NCBI RefSeq assembly: GCF_035046485.1
Contig: NC_085137.1
Coordinates: 479,285,396-479,349,395, forward strand
Origin: Aedes albopictus
Taxonomy: Eukaryota > Arthropoda > Insecta > Diptera > Culicidae
DNA length: 64,000 bases
Reading direction: 5' to 3'
In this document: piece after piece, positions 35,160 to 48,158 of the stretch
Position numbering within the stretch: the first letter of the stretch is position 1
How the letters are laid out: each line of letters opens with the position of its first letter
Program-made: the position numbers and the translations under genes
Notes under the pieces: model-generated
The model's input: the letters and a program-made list of their open reading frames with translations, nothing else
Databases searched by the model: none
What the model was told of the DNA's origin: nothing

Positions 35160-36560
35160 TACTTGGGTAGAAATCCAGAAATAAATCCTGGGGAAACAGC
35201 TAAGAGAAGCTCGGGAAGGGTCCCAGCAACAATATCTAGAAGAATTCCTGGAGAAGTCCCGGAAAAAGCACTAGGATAAATTCCAAAGAAGTCTCTGCAA
35301 GAAATCCCGGAAAGAATTTCTGGACACATTCCAGAAGAAACTCCAGTAGAGATCTCAAGAAGAAATCCGTAATAAACTACTAGAGAATCCCTTGAAAAAC
35401 TCTGGGGGAAACAGAAAATACTCCGGGAAAACCCTGGATGTAAAAAAACCTCCGAACTTCTGCAAAAATCTTGATATGAACTTCTATCTTGAAAGCAACT
35501 AGAAATTTTGGGATAAATCACAATGGAATTTATGAAAAAAAAATCTCGGACATATTTTAACAGATATTTTGCGTGAAACTTCGGGGTAAACCTCAGTAGG
35601 AATTCATGCACAAATCTAAAGAGGAAGTCCAGGAGAAACCATGGGAATATGGCTGAGCAATCCTGGAGTTACCTCTAAAAAAATCTCCACGGAAATTTCA
35701 AGAGAAATTTTAAGAGAAACCGCAGAAGAAATACCTGGAGAAACTGCTGAAGAAATACGTGGAAAACTACCCTGGTTGATGTATTGTAGAAATTCTTGTG
35801 GGTACTGTCCATTGACGAACTTCGCAAGAAATCCTGGGGAATCGTCAAAGAAATGCCGGTAGGATCTTCGGGATGAATCTCAAGAGGAAATGATGCAAAA
35901 TACCTATGAGGTAAGGTACACCGGGCCAAGTTGAAACGGATGGAGCAAGATTAAACGCGAAGTTTTTATATAGATTGCAATAAAATTTGGAAATTTATCC
36001 TTCGCTAAAAGATGGTTTGAATAAAAAACTATGTGTTATTGCAACAAAATGGTTCATCATCAACCCGCTATTTCATCTCATCCCTCCCGTTCCAACTTGC
36101 ACCGGTGTACCTTAATGACCGGTGTACCTTAATATCATGAAAAACCACTAAGAGAAATCAAAGGTGGGCAAAATCTCAGGAGGCTTTCTGAGGAAACCTC
36201 TAGTAGGAATCCCGAGCTGATCTCCTAAGGATATGCAGAAAAGAGCTGTTGCCTAAAGGAATACCAGGAGATGGAATTCCATAAAAACTCCAGAAGAAAA
36301 GTCCTAAGGAAAATGCTGAGAATAAATATCTCCAGTAACATTTTTTGAGACAAAAGGCCAAACCAGGTTTTTACAACAATCATAAAAAAATAAAACACAA
36401 TTGGTTTTATGATGGTTCTGAAAACCCTTAGAAGACTAATTGGCCACCAAATGTTACTTGGGACAGAAGAAACCTTATGAGGAATCAAAGAATTCCAATT
36501 CTGTAGAAATCCTGAAAAAAGAGTCCCCGACAGAATTCCTAGACTGGTATCAGAAGGCTG
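35160..36560. repeat. Degenerate 12-bp satellite, block 8
   Basis: Plus-orientation AGAAATCCTGGGGAA and GGAGAAACTGCTGAAG units. The frame at 35159-35611 (150 codons, minus) has the four-residue cycle and is not a gene. A MITE lies at 35914-36112. The CAGAAGGCTGGCTCC module lies near 36551. Confidence 0.65.
35914..36112. mobile_element. TA-flanked MITE, AGGTACACCGG ends, copy 1
   Basis: A 199-bp element flanked by TA (35912-35913 and 36113-36114). Left AGGTACACCGGGCCAAGTTG is mirrored by CAACTTGCACCGGTGTACCT. The internal CTATGTGTTATTGCA and AACCCGCTATTTCAT match 50730-50946. A second broken end (ACCGGTGTACCTTAA) follows directly at 36118. Confidence 0.75.
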
Positions 36561-36661
36561 GCTCCAGAGGCACGTTATCCTCTATTTGGGACATTTATGC
36601 CACTTTTAGCCCAAGGCTTACCCATTGATTGAACTCAAATTATAAATATTTAAATGCACTA

Positions 36662-37573
36662 GAGTAAAGTGGGGCAAAAGTTCGAGTGGGGCAAGAGTTT
36701 CTTTTGAAGTTTTTGAGCTCAATTCAAATTATTTCTTTCGGGTGTCAAGGTTGTTCGAACCCTTTTTGAAAAAGAGTCCTTTCACTCTAAAAATTATGAA
36801 AATTGATCAATATTTCGAGAAGTTATGACAAAAAGTTGGTTTTTGATCAAAAAATTGTAACATGCGATGGCCTTTCCAACGCATGGAATGAAATTATAAT
36901 GAAATCGAGTTCAATATTTTATTTTGGGGCGTAACTAGGTATATTTTGAAGATGCTCTAGCATGTATAACTTTTTGCAAAAAAGATTTGGAAGTCGTATT
37001 TTACACATAGTGGGGCAAAAGTTCGAATTGTGGGGCAAAAGTTCGAGTCATGTGGCAACTTTAGGTATAAACCTAAAATTCTGCAAAATGTACATATTAT
37101 CTCTAAGAGTGATGGAATTAGTGAGTAAATTCGATTAAAGTTGAAAAAAAAGTTGTTTTATCTGAATTTGGCGGAAAACTACTAATTTTTGGTGTAGTAA
37201 ATATAACCCTGATTTGGGTAAAATCCACATCTAATTTTAAGTGTATTCCAGTTCTAACAACATCAAATATTAAGTGGTTTCAAGTATTCCTATTACCAAA
37301 GTGTCAAAATAGTGTGCTACGGTTAGCGAAATTCCACGAACACTAGATTCGAACTTTTGCCCCAGTGGTGGGGCAAGAGTTCGAATAAAACACACACATA
37401 CAAAAAGTGTTGTAACTCAAAATTGAAAAGACATTTGGCGTAACTTTGTTCAGCAAAATTTTAGCTCATGGATGGTGGAATCACCACACGGTATTTATTT
37501 ATTTTTAACTGCTTCGATTGTTTGAAATAGGTTGAATTATCAACTAAGGTCGAACTTTTGCCCCACCTTACTC
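36662..37573. mobile_element. TA-flanked element with GGGGCAAAAGTTCG repeats, 912 bp
   Basis: Ends GAGTAAAGTGGGGCAAAAG and its near-complement CTTTTGCCCCACCTTACTC, flanked by TA (36660-36661 and 37574-37575). The end motif GGGGCAAAAGTTCG is repeated inside, near 37012, 37034, 37360 and 37372. No transposase frame is present. TA duplication suggests the Tc1/mariner superfamily. It is related at its ends to 40158-41487. Confidence 0.8.
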
Positions 37574-37575
37574 TA

Positions 37576-39190
37576 TTGGTTTGAAAACTGACAATCGAAG
37601 GTTTGCTTTCTATATCTTCTATGAATAACATCACTACAAGCCAATTGTCCAACGTTTCGTAGTCCGTTTGCTGGCATCTAAGCTCAACCCCTTCCTCTGT
37701 TTTCCTTCAAATTGCACCCAGTACTCTAACACGAATGAAAAAGGGTGAAGGCCCTTCATATATCATACCGCACCCGGGCATTAGTATAAATATATTTTAT
37801 AACATTATTATTTGAATGACAAATAATCTTCCAACTCCTGTCCCCCGTCCCACTGTTGATCTATCTACCCAGGTACCCATCGTACCATACACATAATATA
37901 CGAACCAACAATCAATAATGGATGCAATAACGGGGTGCGGTTAGTCATCGTCAGTCATCGTTCGTCATTCGACTCGACATTCACCATCAGCTGATGATGC
38001 CTTTGCGAGGAAGCCCCACAAAAGATCCGAGCCAGAGACATGTGCTATGAGAAGCCCAAGCGTACTCTTTTCCATCAATACGAATGCGAGGGCGAGTGTC
38101 CTTTTCGACAAACGTCATTAGCCATGCATCAATGAGTTGGACGTTTGTCGTCAACATCGTCAACAGCCGTGTCGTGGGTCTACTAGAGCTGGACTGGAAG
38201 GAAACGAATTATGATTTGTGTTTTATGCTGTTTTTTTCGATGGCACCGAAGTGCTGCAACTCGCCGCCGTAGTCAGTTGGTTGCAGAAAGTGAAAACTCT
38301 AGCCGAGCCGGGCAACCCCTTCGCCACCACCAACAGCAGCAGCAAGCAGCATGGTAGCGATGCGCTGCGATACGTCATAATTCAGAACGAAATGGAATGG
38401 CGAATGTATATAATTAAATTATATTTTTATAGCTATAAATTAATTTGAAGGAAAGAGGAAAAAAGTGAATCGTGATGCCCGGGCTGCAGTCAGCCGGTGC
38501 TGGTGGTGCTGGACTGGATCGTTGTTGTTGGCGCGGAAAAAAATAGCAAGCAAGGTACAGTGATGTACAAAAATGTGCTACTACGAGTTATAGAAACACC
38601 ATTAGGAAAAAAAAACTCTAAATTTTATAAATGTTATCTGATGCCTTATTAGAATGTTAAAATTGAGTCAGTTTCGTTCAATGTTTCGTTGGATATCCCA
38701 CAGGGATGGAAAATATCATGGAAATGTCACGGAAAAAATGTCATGGCATTTTCCAGCTCCACTATTTTTTGTGATTTTTCGTCCGTTAACAGAACCATTC
38801 TAGGATTTTGGGAATTTATGGGAAACTAAAGATGTCGCCAATAAAAAAAAATCTTACTGTGGGAAACAAAATTGTCAAAAAACAAAATTACATACTCATG
38901 ACATTTTTAATCTCTGCTGGCTTATTTAGATGCCTACTTACAAAATATAAAAATATTGAACATCCAGACTGAAGAAAAAACGCATATTAACCCCGAAAGG
39001 AACGCATATTTTCCCAGCGCAGACTTTTTATTGCGCAGAACTGTAGTTCACCTCATTTCGTACGAAAATCGCCACATACTACTGTTGTTAATTATTACTT
39101 GTGTATTCTCTGATGCAATGCGAAGGAGTGATGGCTTCTCCGGAATGAAAACAGTAATCATCTCTTTTAAAAGTGTTTGTTTTTTCTCGG
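37576..39190. other. Unique sequence, no gene recognised
   Basis: Short frames only. Around 37930-38560 the DNA is GC-richer, with CAGCAGCAGCAAGCAGC near 38333. No domain or splice-anchored frame is recognisable. Confidence 0.45.
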
Positions 39191-40157
39191 ATCAAAAGAC
39201 GTTCATAACTTGATGATTTTGTGGCTATATCGGTCTCTTTCTACTCATAGTATAAGGGAGTAGAGATCAAAGTGGATAATGAAATGATAGATATGATAGA
39301 ATTCGCTAGGTAGCGAACAAGTGTGAAAATTTTTATAGAAGGTGAAATTAGGCAAGTAGGCCATGTATTGAACGAATACATCGAATGCGTGAAACTTCTG
39401 CCGTGCGACCTGTGCTTTTAAACAGATCGGCTTGGTTGGTAGTTTTCATACCACCTTACCAAGACTGGCAAAAGTTTCAGGCACCCGACTGCCTAATGTA
39501 TTGTTCTGTTTTCATCACAAATTCTATCGATCGGTAGCTTTTTCGGAATTCGCACTCCGTTCATAGGGGTATGCCTATATCGCGGCGTGTTCTTCCTATT
39601 AGCTTTTTCGATCTTATAAGATAGAACACTTTTCTTTTTGAGCCAAACTTTTCATATCATATGCTGATTTATCGACCGTATTCTATTAATAACTTGATGA
39701 TTTTGTGGCTATATCGGTCTCTTTCTACTCATAGTATAAGGGAGTAGAGATCAAAGTGGATAATGAAATGATAGATATGATAGAATTCGCTAGGTAGCGA
39801 ACAAGTGTGAAAATTTTTATAGAAGGTGAAATTAGGCAAGTAGGCCATGTATTGAACGAATACATCGAATGCGTGAAACTTCTGCCGTGCGACCTGTGCT
39901 TTTAAACAGATAAGATATAAGATCGAAAAAGCTAATAGGAAGAACACGCCGCGATATAGGCATACCCCTATGAACGGAGTGCGAATTCCGAAAAAGCTAC
40001 CGATCGATAGAATTTGTGATGAAAACAGAACAATACATTAGGCAGTCGGGTGCCTGAAACTTTTGCCAGTCTTGGTAAGGTGGTATGAAAACTACCAACC
40101 AAGCCGATCTGTTTAAAAGCACAGGTCGCACGGCAGAAGTTTCACGCATTCGATGTA

Positions 40158-41487
40158 GAGTAATGCGGGGCAAAAGTTCGCACGGGGCAAAAGTTCGCAG
40201 TGGGTCTTTTTCTGAGCACGATTTAAGAACCCAAACAAATCTGCATGGGTTCGACACATAATCAGGTCAGCTACTAGTCAATAAAATTTGGAACAATTTC
40301 GTTATGGTTTGGCAGAGTTACGCGAAAAAATGTGTTTTTAGGGGTTTTGATAGAATTTTTGGAGCTTTCGGAATAAGAATTTGTAGTAACAGGAAGAAGA
40401 AGAATCTCATAACCTCTTTATGTCGGAGAATCGTTATTCCATAATAGTTCGCGAGGTGCACTCGAATAAACAATAAACTACTAGTGCTTCTTGCAGGAAG
40501 GGACATTGTTAAAACCTCGACAGTGGGGCAAAAGTTCGCAGTAGCTGTGGGGCAAAAGTTCGCACTAGATTTCTGAGTCTAGTACATCAATATACTTACA
40601 GAATCTTTAAAGCAATGATAATTTCGTATAGAAACTACTACATATGCATAATATGAGTAGTATGTACCCAGAAATCTGTGCGACAGAAAGTCTGAACTTA
40701 GTTTTGTAAGAAGATTGATTGTAAGGCAAACATTATGTTCACGCATTTAAATTAATAAATAAAAAATGGCTAAAAAACATTTTAAAACATTTTCTTCGTC
40801 ATCCTCGTCATGTTTGTTTCGTATGTTTCTGAAGGTCTTTTGTTCATCTACTTTACCGGGGTCTTTCATAGCTTAGTTTGTAAATTCACAGTTATAGTCC
40901 ATCACCATACTGACGAGGACAAGGTTCGATAACAGCCCCGGTCAACAGTTTTGCTGCATATTTGATTTTTTTTTCATGTATTTTGTGCAACACGTATCTC
41001 TATGTTTACCTCACAATGTATTTTGAAAACTTCAGTAACGCTGTAAAGGACAGCTCTTAGTTAATAGTTGTGGAAGTCTTCATAAAACATACTCTATACA
41101 AAAGCTGAACACCAGGTCGTATTCCAGTTGGGTCGTAATTCTAAGAACAGAAAGAAACAGATTTCATGGCTAGAATGAAAAGATGAACATGAATTAACAT
41201 GAAATAAATGAACATCACACCAACAAACTACCCTGTACAAGGTGCGAACTTTTGCCCCGCATAATGCGAACTTTTGCCCCCACTATGGGGCAAAAGTTCG
41301 CATTGGAGTACTTGTTTTAAAAATTGTATTACTAAAACTACAAATGGAACGCGAAATAATCTAGTACTACGTTTTGAAGGCAACATGATAAGGATCCGTT
41401 TAACGAAGAAAAACGATATTATTTTCTTTTCGTTCAATAGTTATTTTGTGAAGTCTGTTAGGTGCGAACTTTTGCCCCGCATTACTC
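40158..41487. mobile_element. TA-flanked element with GGGGCAAAAGTTCGCA repeats, 1330 bp
   Basis: Ends GAGTAATGCGGGGCAAAAG and CTTTTGCCCCGCATTACTC with TA at 40156-40157 and 41488-41489. The undisturbed target (CGATGTATTCG) is present in another unit near 42415. The end motif recurs inside near 40190, 40525, 40550, 41240 and 41282. No transposase frame. Same family type as 36662-37573. Confidence 0.9.
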
Positions 41488-41615
41488 TATTCGTTCAATA
41501 CATGGCCTACTTGCCTAATTTCACCTTCTATAAAAATTTTCACACTTGTTCGCTACCTAGCGAATTCTATCATATCTATCATTTCATTATCCACTTTGAT
41601 CTCTACTCCCTTATA

Positions 41616-42059
41616 CACAGCAAAAAAAATCTTGTGATATCACATCATTTTCGCTGCACATCAGTCGCGCCATGAAAGTGATGTAAACAATTACATCATT
41701 TCCATGCAACAAATTAGCCGCCGCAGCTTGAGAGTGGGTCTAGCAATCGCTAGAACCGGATCTATAGATGAATCATATATAAGTAAAATATTAGCATGGA
41801 TTCGTACACTGATTCGTAGATTGTCAGGCATATCCCTTACCTCTCGGCTATTTCACCGAGATAGAAGGAAGGTGATAAATATGATACTGCTTCTAGGTTT
41901 CAACTGGAATGGGTTTGTTGATACTTTCCTGTGCCAACCAGGGTGTGCATTGTGAGTGTGATAATTGTTGAAAAATGATGTAATAGAGTGAAATTACGTT
42001 CGAAAATGAATACATCACCAGAAATTACGCGCCTGGATATTACAAAATTATTTGCTGTG
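41616..42059 (+). mobile_element. 444-bp CACAGCAAA element, copy 2
   Basis: Identical in length to 34337-34780 and carrying the same 83-codon frame (41704-41955). TA flanks it at 41614-41615 and 42060-42061. The empty target (CCCTTATACTATGAG) is kept in other array units, near 42540 and, reversed, 39240. Confidence 0.9.
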
Positions 42060-42638
42060 TACTATGAGTAGAAAGAGACCGATATAGCCACAAAATCATC
42101 AAGTTATTAATAGAATACGGTCGATAAATCAGCATATGATATGAAAAGTTTGGCTCAAAAAGAAAAGTGTTCTATCTTATAAGATCGAAAAAGCTAATAG
42201 GAAGAACACGCCGCGATATAGGCATACCCCTATGAACGGAGTGCGAATTCCGAAAAAGCTACCGATCGATAGAATTTGTGATGAAAACAGAACAATACAT
42301 TAGGCAGTCGGGTGCCTGAAACTTTTGCCAGTCTTGGTAAGGTGGTATGAAAACTACCAACCAAGCCGATCTGTTTAAAAGCACAGGTCGCACGGCAGAA
42401 GTTTCACGCATTCGATGTATTCGTTCAATACATGGCCTACTTGCCTAATTTCACCTTCTATAAAAATTTTCACACTTGTTCGCTACCTAGCGAATTCTAT
42501 CATATCTATCATTTCATTATCCACTTTGATCTCTACTCCCTTATACTATGAGTAGAAAGAGACCGATATAGCCACAAAATCATCAAGTTATTAATAGAAT
42601 ACGGTCGATAAATCAGCATATGATAACAAAAGACGTTC

Positions 42639-42880
42639 GATAGATGGTGATTATTGAGCCGGTACGAGTAACATTACTTGAGAATATATTTGAGACCAGT
42701 GCTGTCGTATGGTAAAGGCAGAGCTGATAACTCAAGGTTCCCTAATTTCAGCACCCTCTACACTTATACTCCGCAAGGAAATAGCTTCACTATTGCGCCT
42801 AATTGAGAATAATACCGGCAAAACCCTTCTATGCATTATTATTTCACGAAATTTTTCTGAAATTATCGCGAAAGGTAAGA
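42639..42880. other. Unique sequence
   Basis: Continuation of the DNA into which the inverted array is inserted. No gene recognised; the frame at 42709-42933 has no domain. Confidence 0.45.
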
Positions 42881-44560
42881 ATGTCTCTGGAATTCCTTTC
42901 ATGAGTTTCGTAAAAATTCATCTTAAATTATAAAGAAAATTCTCGAGGAATACTTCCAGGAAAACCGCCAGAAGTTGCTTTAGGAATTTATCAAAAATAG
43001 TCTGGAATGTTTACAGAAAGAAGATTCTCACCGAATTTCCTAAGATTCCTCTTGGTGTGCCATCGAAATGCATCTAAGTCTGTGGAATTCCCACAGGAAT
43101 TTTCCTTGACGCTTCTTCATGAGTTTTTCAATAAATGTCTCAAATAATAAATGTTGAAGCTAGTTCACAGGTTTCCTCAGATTTTTTTCAAAATTACTCC
43201 TGGGATTCGTTAAAGGATTGCATAGAGAATTCATTCAAGGATTGCTGCATAATTACGTGTATTCTTTCATGTATTTCTTCAAATTTATCTGAAGAAATTC
43301 CTCCATGAACATTGTGAGGATTTTTTAAAGGACATTTTCATTGGGATTTTTTTCAAAAATTTTCAAGAAATATTTATAGGATTTTCTCCAGAGGTATCTG
43401 CAGAAATTCCTCTAAACGTTTCTTTATTCGGAGACTCTTTCAGAAATTCCACTAGGGTTTTCCTTGAGAAATTCAGATTTTTAATCTAGAAACTATTTCA
43501 AAAATCATTGCATGAATTTCTCTAGAGGTTTCTTCAGGTATTACTCCATTTATTCAGGAATTTCACGGTCATTCATTTGGAAATTCCTTAAGCAAACTCT
43601 TAAGAGATTTTTTAAGGAGTTCCTCCAAAGGTTTCTCATATAGTTCCTTCAGGTATTCCTCCAGGCATTGCTTTGGATTTATTCAGACTTCCCTTCGGAG
43701 ATTCTCTCATTTATTTCCAAAGATATTCTCAATAATTTCTGCAGAAATTACTTCAAAATCTATTACTCAGCATTTTCCATGGAATTGTTCAAGATTTTAT
43801 TTCTGTTAATGCTTGGTTTCTTCAGTTTTTCCAGCAAAGATTCTTTCAAATATTCATTTTTATGCTCGCTAAGGAATTCCTCGAGGATTTTTTTTATTGT
43901 TTCTGCAGAATTCCCTTCAGAAACATCCCCAGGTAGCAGTTAAGTGGTTTTGGTGTACATTTTTTTTTTCAGAAACTCTATAAGAGATCTCTAGAAGTTT
44001 TTCGAAGAATTCCTTCAGAAAATCCTCCAGTGACCCCACAGAATTTCATTAAAGGATTTCTTCAAGAACTTCACCAGTACCATTGCCTGCAATTTCTGAA
44101 CACATTTATAAGATCCCTTGTGAATTTTCACTATAGATTTATCAAAGAATCCCTTCAGAGGTTGCTCAAGCATGTTTTCCTTGGAATGCACAGTTCCAAT
44201 ATCAAGAATTCCTTCTAGAAGTTTCCAAAGGTATCTCCAGGAGCTTTTTCTTGCGAGAATTCTTGAGACAATCATCCAGAGATTTCTAAGAAACTCCTCC
44301 ATAGATTCTTCAAAGAATTCTTCTGCAATTTTATGGAATTTTTGGATGATCTTTTGAAAATCCCTACATATATGAATTCCTAAATAAATCACTGAAGAAA
44401 TTTCTCAAAGAATTCGTGGAGAATCTTTGGTAACAATTTCCGAAGCAATTCCTGTAAGAATTAAAAAAAATAAAAGAAAACTTCCGAAAATCTGCTTGGC
44501 AGAGGTTTAGAAGAAATCCCTTGCTGAAATTTGTAAAGAAATCTGTGGAGATAAGAATTC
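42881..44560. repeat. Degenerate 12-bp satellite, block 9 (minus orientation)
   Basis: TTCCTCCAGG and TTTCTTCAGGTATT units. Frames at 43668-43943 and 44015-44392 are repeat products. Confidence 0.65.
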
Positions 44561-47500
44561 CTCTTTAAGGGACACTTATGCCACAAAAGTTCATCTTATT
44601 GGACGCATTGGCTTAATTTCCCCAACAGGGGAGGAAAAAAAAAACGGAATTTCAGATGGAATCTCAGCATGAAGTTCTGAAAGAAACTTTGAGGAGTTCC
44701 CATTGGCGTATCTAGGATTTCTCCCTAGGGGGTGCCTGGGGGGTGCCAGTTTCAGTGGCTTCCAGGTTGTTTTGTTATTTTCGTAAAAGGAAATACCTAT
44801 CCACTCTCAATTTCTTAGTATAACGATATATTGCGGCGCGGGAAAAATTAGCTCGCAAATTTAAACGCGCTGTATTTTAAAGAAACGTTTTTTTTTTTGA
44901 AAATCCGAACCGTTGTACTGGTTAAGCACTGTGAGGTTTGAAAACTTAATAACTTGATTACGTATAATACATGGAATGTGTATTTTCAGTATGAACTTAA
45001 AAATCATCGTGACAACCCCTTTGTTTTGTGGATTGAAAACCATCAGATCCGTAAATATACGTTTTCAGAGCAATTATTAGAAGTGTAAATCTCGGATCCT
45101 ATAAAATATCCACAAATTCGCGTGTAACTTGTATTCATCGTGACATTCTCTTCGTTTTATTTCATGATACCAACCCTTACAAAAATATTCCCGGCAATTT
45201 ATTAGGGAACCATATCTTTGGATCCCCTTTGGGGCAATTTATTTAAGAATGTATTTGGTAATATAAATATGTTTAGAACTTGATACAAAACACCTTTCAA
45301 GCATCTTTTGAAAATTTCATCGTCAATTGCTTTGGAAATTTCTACGGCAATTTCATTAGGAGTTTATTTAACTTTTTTTATTTGAAATGTTTCCTCGGAG
45401 GTTCCTAGGTTAGTAGTCATTCAAGCATTATTTTGTTCAGCAAATACTTTTTTAAAATTCTCCAATTAATTCTCAAGCAATTGCTTTGGGAATTATTTTA
45501 GTGAAGCCTCTGGGAACTTCCTCTCATTTTCTTTTTTTGAAATGTCTTCGGTTAGTCATTCATTTTTTTTTCGTCGATTTTTTATACTTTCATTATCTAT
45601 GCTATTCGGTATTCCTTCGCCAATTTCTTCGAAAACTCCTTAGGATATGCTTTTTCTCTCTCGACAATTTCTTCTAGATTTCTTCAGTAATTACATATAT
45701 AAGGAATTCCTGCAACAGATGATTTCGGAATACCTTCGGCAATTCCGATGTTACTAGCATTGAAAATATATTTGGGAATTTCAACAGCAATTCCTTTGGA
45801 AATTTAGGAAACTTCGATTATTACTTTGAGAACTTCTTCGGTAATTGGAAATTGATAAGAGATTTCCTTCGGGAATTTACTTGAAAAAATCCATGGCGGT
45901 TCTTTGAAAATTCTGTCAGAGTGATTCTACGGCAATTACTTTTGGAGTTCTTTCTATTTTTGTTTTCAAAAATTCCTTTATTTCGAAAAATTGTTTGAGA
46001 ACTTTTTCATTTTGTTTTGTAAATGCTTGTGTAAATTTTTATAGAATTTATTTTGGTAATTTATTTCGAGATTAAAATTTGCCCAATTTCTTAAAAAAGC
46101 CTTAATATTTTCTTCAGGAATTTCTCTGGTAATTCTTATATGAATTCTTTTGGCAACTACTTTGAAAGTTCTAAGGTAATTTTGAAGGAAATTTTTATGG
46201 CAATTTCTTTGGGAATTGACAGGAAGTTTTTCGTGAATTTCATAGGATTTTCTTTGAGCAAGCTCAGTTGCGAATTTTATGGATTTCCAGTTCAGCAAAT
46301 TTCGGAAGCAATAAATATAAATACAATTAAATCATAAAGTAAACACGCTTAAATTTCCTGAGAAATTTTCAAAATAATTGAAAAAAATACTGAAATAATT
46401 TCAGAGGAATAGCCAACAGCCATTGAAATTATAAAAAAAAATGCCAAGAAATTGCTGATTAAATTACAATGAACCTGCTGCAGAAATTTTGAAAAAAAAA
46501 AACAATTATGCCGAAGGAACACTCAAACAAATGGCCATACTGTGGTTTAGCGATTGGCCGTGGGTTTGAATCCCACCAGAACGCGATTTTTTTTACACAA
46601 TTTCATCCCTCAATTTGTCAATTATCATTTTTCCGTACATTCCCATAGGATTTCACTAAAGATTTTTCTAGTAATACCTCCTAGGATTTCTCTGGAAATT
46701 GCAACTATTCTCGAAATTCGTTCAGGGATTCCTCTAGAGATTTCTATTGGGTTTCCTTCAGCTGGAATTCCTTGAAGAAGACTAAGATGAGTTCCAGGAG
46801 TAATACCATGATTAATTTCTAGAGTAATCCATGAAAAAAAAACTCTCCCTGGAAGAATCAAAGGCATTTCTGGAAGTATCCTAGGAAAATTGCCTAGAAG
46901 TTTCCCAGCAAGAATGCCAGCAGAAATCTCTAGAGGGATTCGGGCACGTATTACAGTAAGAATTTCTGGAGGAGACCTAGGAGGCATTCCTGAAACATAA
47001 GAAGCAGCAAGAATTGCTTATATAATCCCAGGTGAAAATCAAAAGGAGCTCCTGGAGGAATCCATTGAGCAATATTTGGAGAAATCCCAAGAAAAAAAAA
47101 TCCTTTAGGATTCCCAGGACATACTTCTGCAAGGTTCCTAGGAAGATTGCCTTGAATAACTCCAGCAAGTTTTTGAAGGAATCGCTGGATAAATTCTTGG
47201 AAGAATACCTAGAAGAATTCCGGGAGGTATAACAGTAACAATTTCTGGAGGAGTCCCAGGAGGAATTACTGGAAGAACCACAGCAGAAATAGCTTGAGAA
47301 GTCCACCTTAAATTGCTGGAGGAAGGCCAAGAGGAGTTTCTGGAGGAATCCCGTAAAAAATTAATGAGAGAATCCTTGGGTAAAATATCTTGGATAAATA
47401 TTCCTGGAGAAATCACCGGAGAGCTACTGAAGAAATCACAGGAAAATCTCAAGAGGTATTCTTAGAAGGATTCTAGGACGTATCATTGTAGAAATTTCAG

Positions 47501-48101
47501 CAGAAATTCTAGGAGGAATTGCTGGAAAAAACTATATAGGAATTTCTAGAGAAACCCCATCAGGAATACTTGGGGGAATATAAAGAAAAAATCATTGGAA
47601 TACCTAAAGTCCCTGCAAGAACTGGTAGAGGTATTCTGGAAGAATCTATAGAAAAGGCCCTGAAGGAATTGCAGGAGGAATTTCTGAATAAATTTTAAAA
47701 AGATTTCTTGGGCATAATAACAATTTCAGGAGAAATTGCTCGAAGAACCGCAGGAGTTGTTGAAAGTATTCTTGGAGGAAGGCTTAAAAGAGTTTCTGCG
47801 GGAATTCCATGAGGAATTTCTGGAGAAATCTTTGAATAAAATCTGTGGAGGAATTCCTGGATGAGTCCTTGGAGAAATCCCTGGTAGCATAACCAAAACA
47901 ATTTCTGCAAGAACTCCAGGAAGATTGCCTGGAAAGAACCCAGAAAAAAACCAGGAGGAAGCTCTAGAAGAATCGGTAACATAATTTCTGATGTACCACA
48001 GTTAGAATTTTTGGTGGAAAACTAGATGGAGTAACTGCGAGAATTGCTTGAAAAATCCCAACTGGAATTTCTGGAGGAATTCCTGTAATTCTGGGAGTTA
48101 T

Positions 48102-48158
48102 TATTATTATTATTTAATAGAGACACTTTACACCGAAAAGGTGCATTCGTGTCAGACC
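48102..48158 (-). mobile_element. 57-bp retroposon tail with TAA repeat
   Basis: On the minus strand GTCTGACACGAATGCACC leads through GGTGTAAAGTGTCTC to a (TAA)n tail. GGGAGTTAT flanks it at 48093-48101 and 48159-48167, a 9-bp duplication. It is a heavily 5'-truncated LINE or SINE insertion in satellite. Confidence 0.65.

Larger units (their letters stand above)
39205..42626. mobile_element. Inverted tandem array of a 484-bp unit (foldback-like)
   Basis: A 484-bp unit occurs once complete and once partly (39205-39911) in the forward direction, then about 1.9 times in reverse (from about 39917 to 42626, counted without two insertions). Landmarks include ATAACTTGATGATTTTGTGG, CTCATAGTATAAGGGAG, AACTTCTGCCGTGCGACC and GTAGCTTTTTCGGAATTCG. 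By eye copies look essentially identical. The 12-mer CAAAAGACGTTC lies at 39193-39204 and again at 42627-42638, so the array looks inserted with a long target duplication. Without insertions it is about 1.64 kb. No frame resembles a transposase. Confidence 0.75.

Noticed and set aside
35159..35611. 150-codon minus frame
   Set aside because: Four-residue periodicity shows it is a translation of the 12-bp satellite.
46539..46580. tRNA-like GTGGGTTTGAATCCCACC
   Set aside because: A B-box-like hairpin is present but the A-box distance is too short and no SINE body or duplication is visible, so it is mentioned only within the host element.
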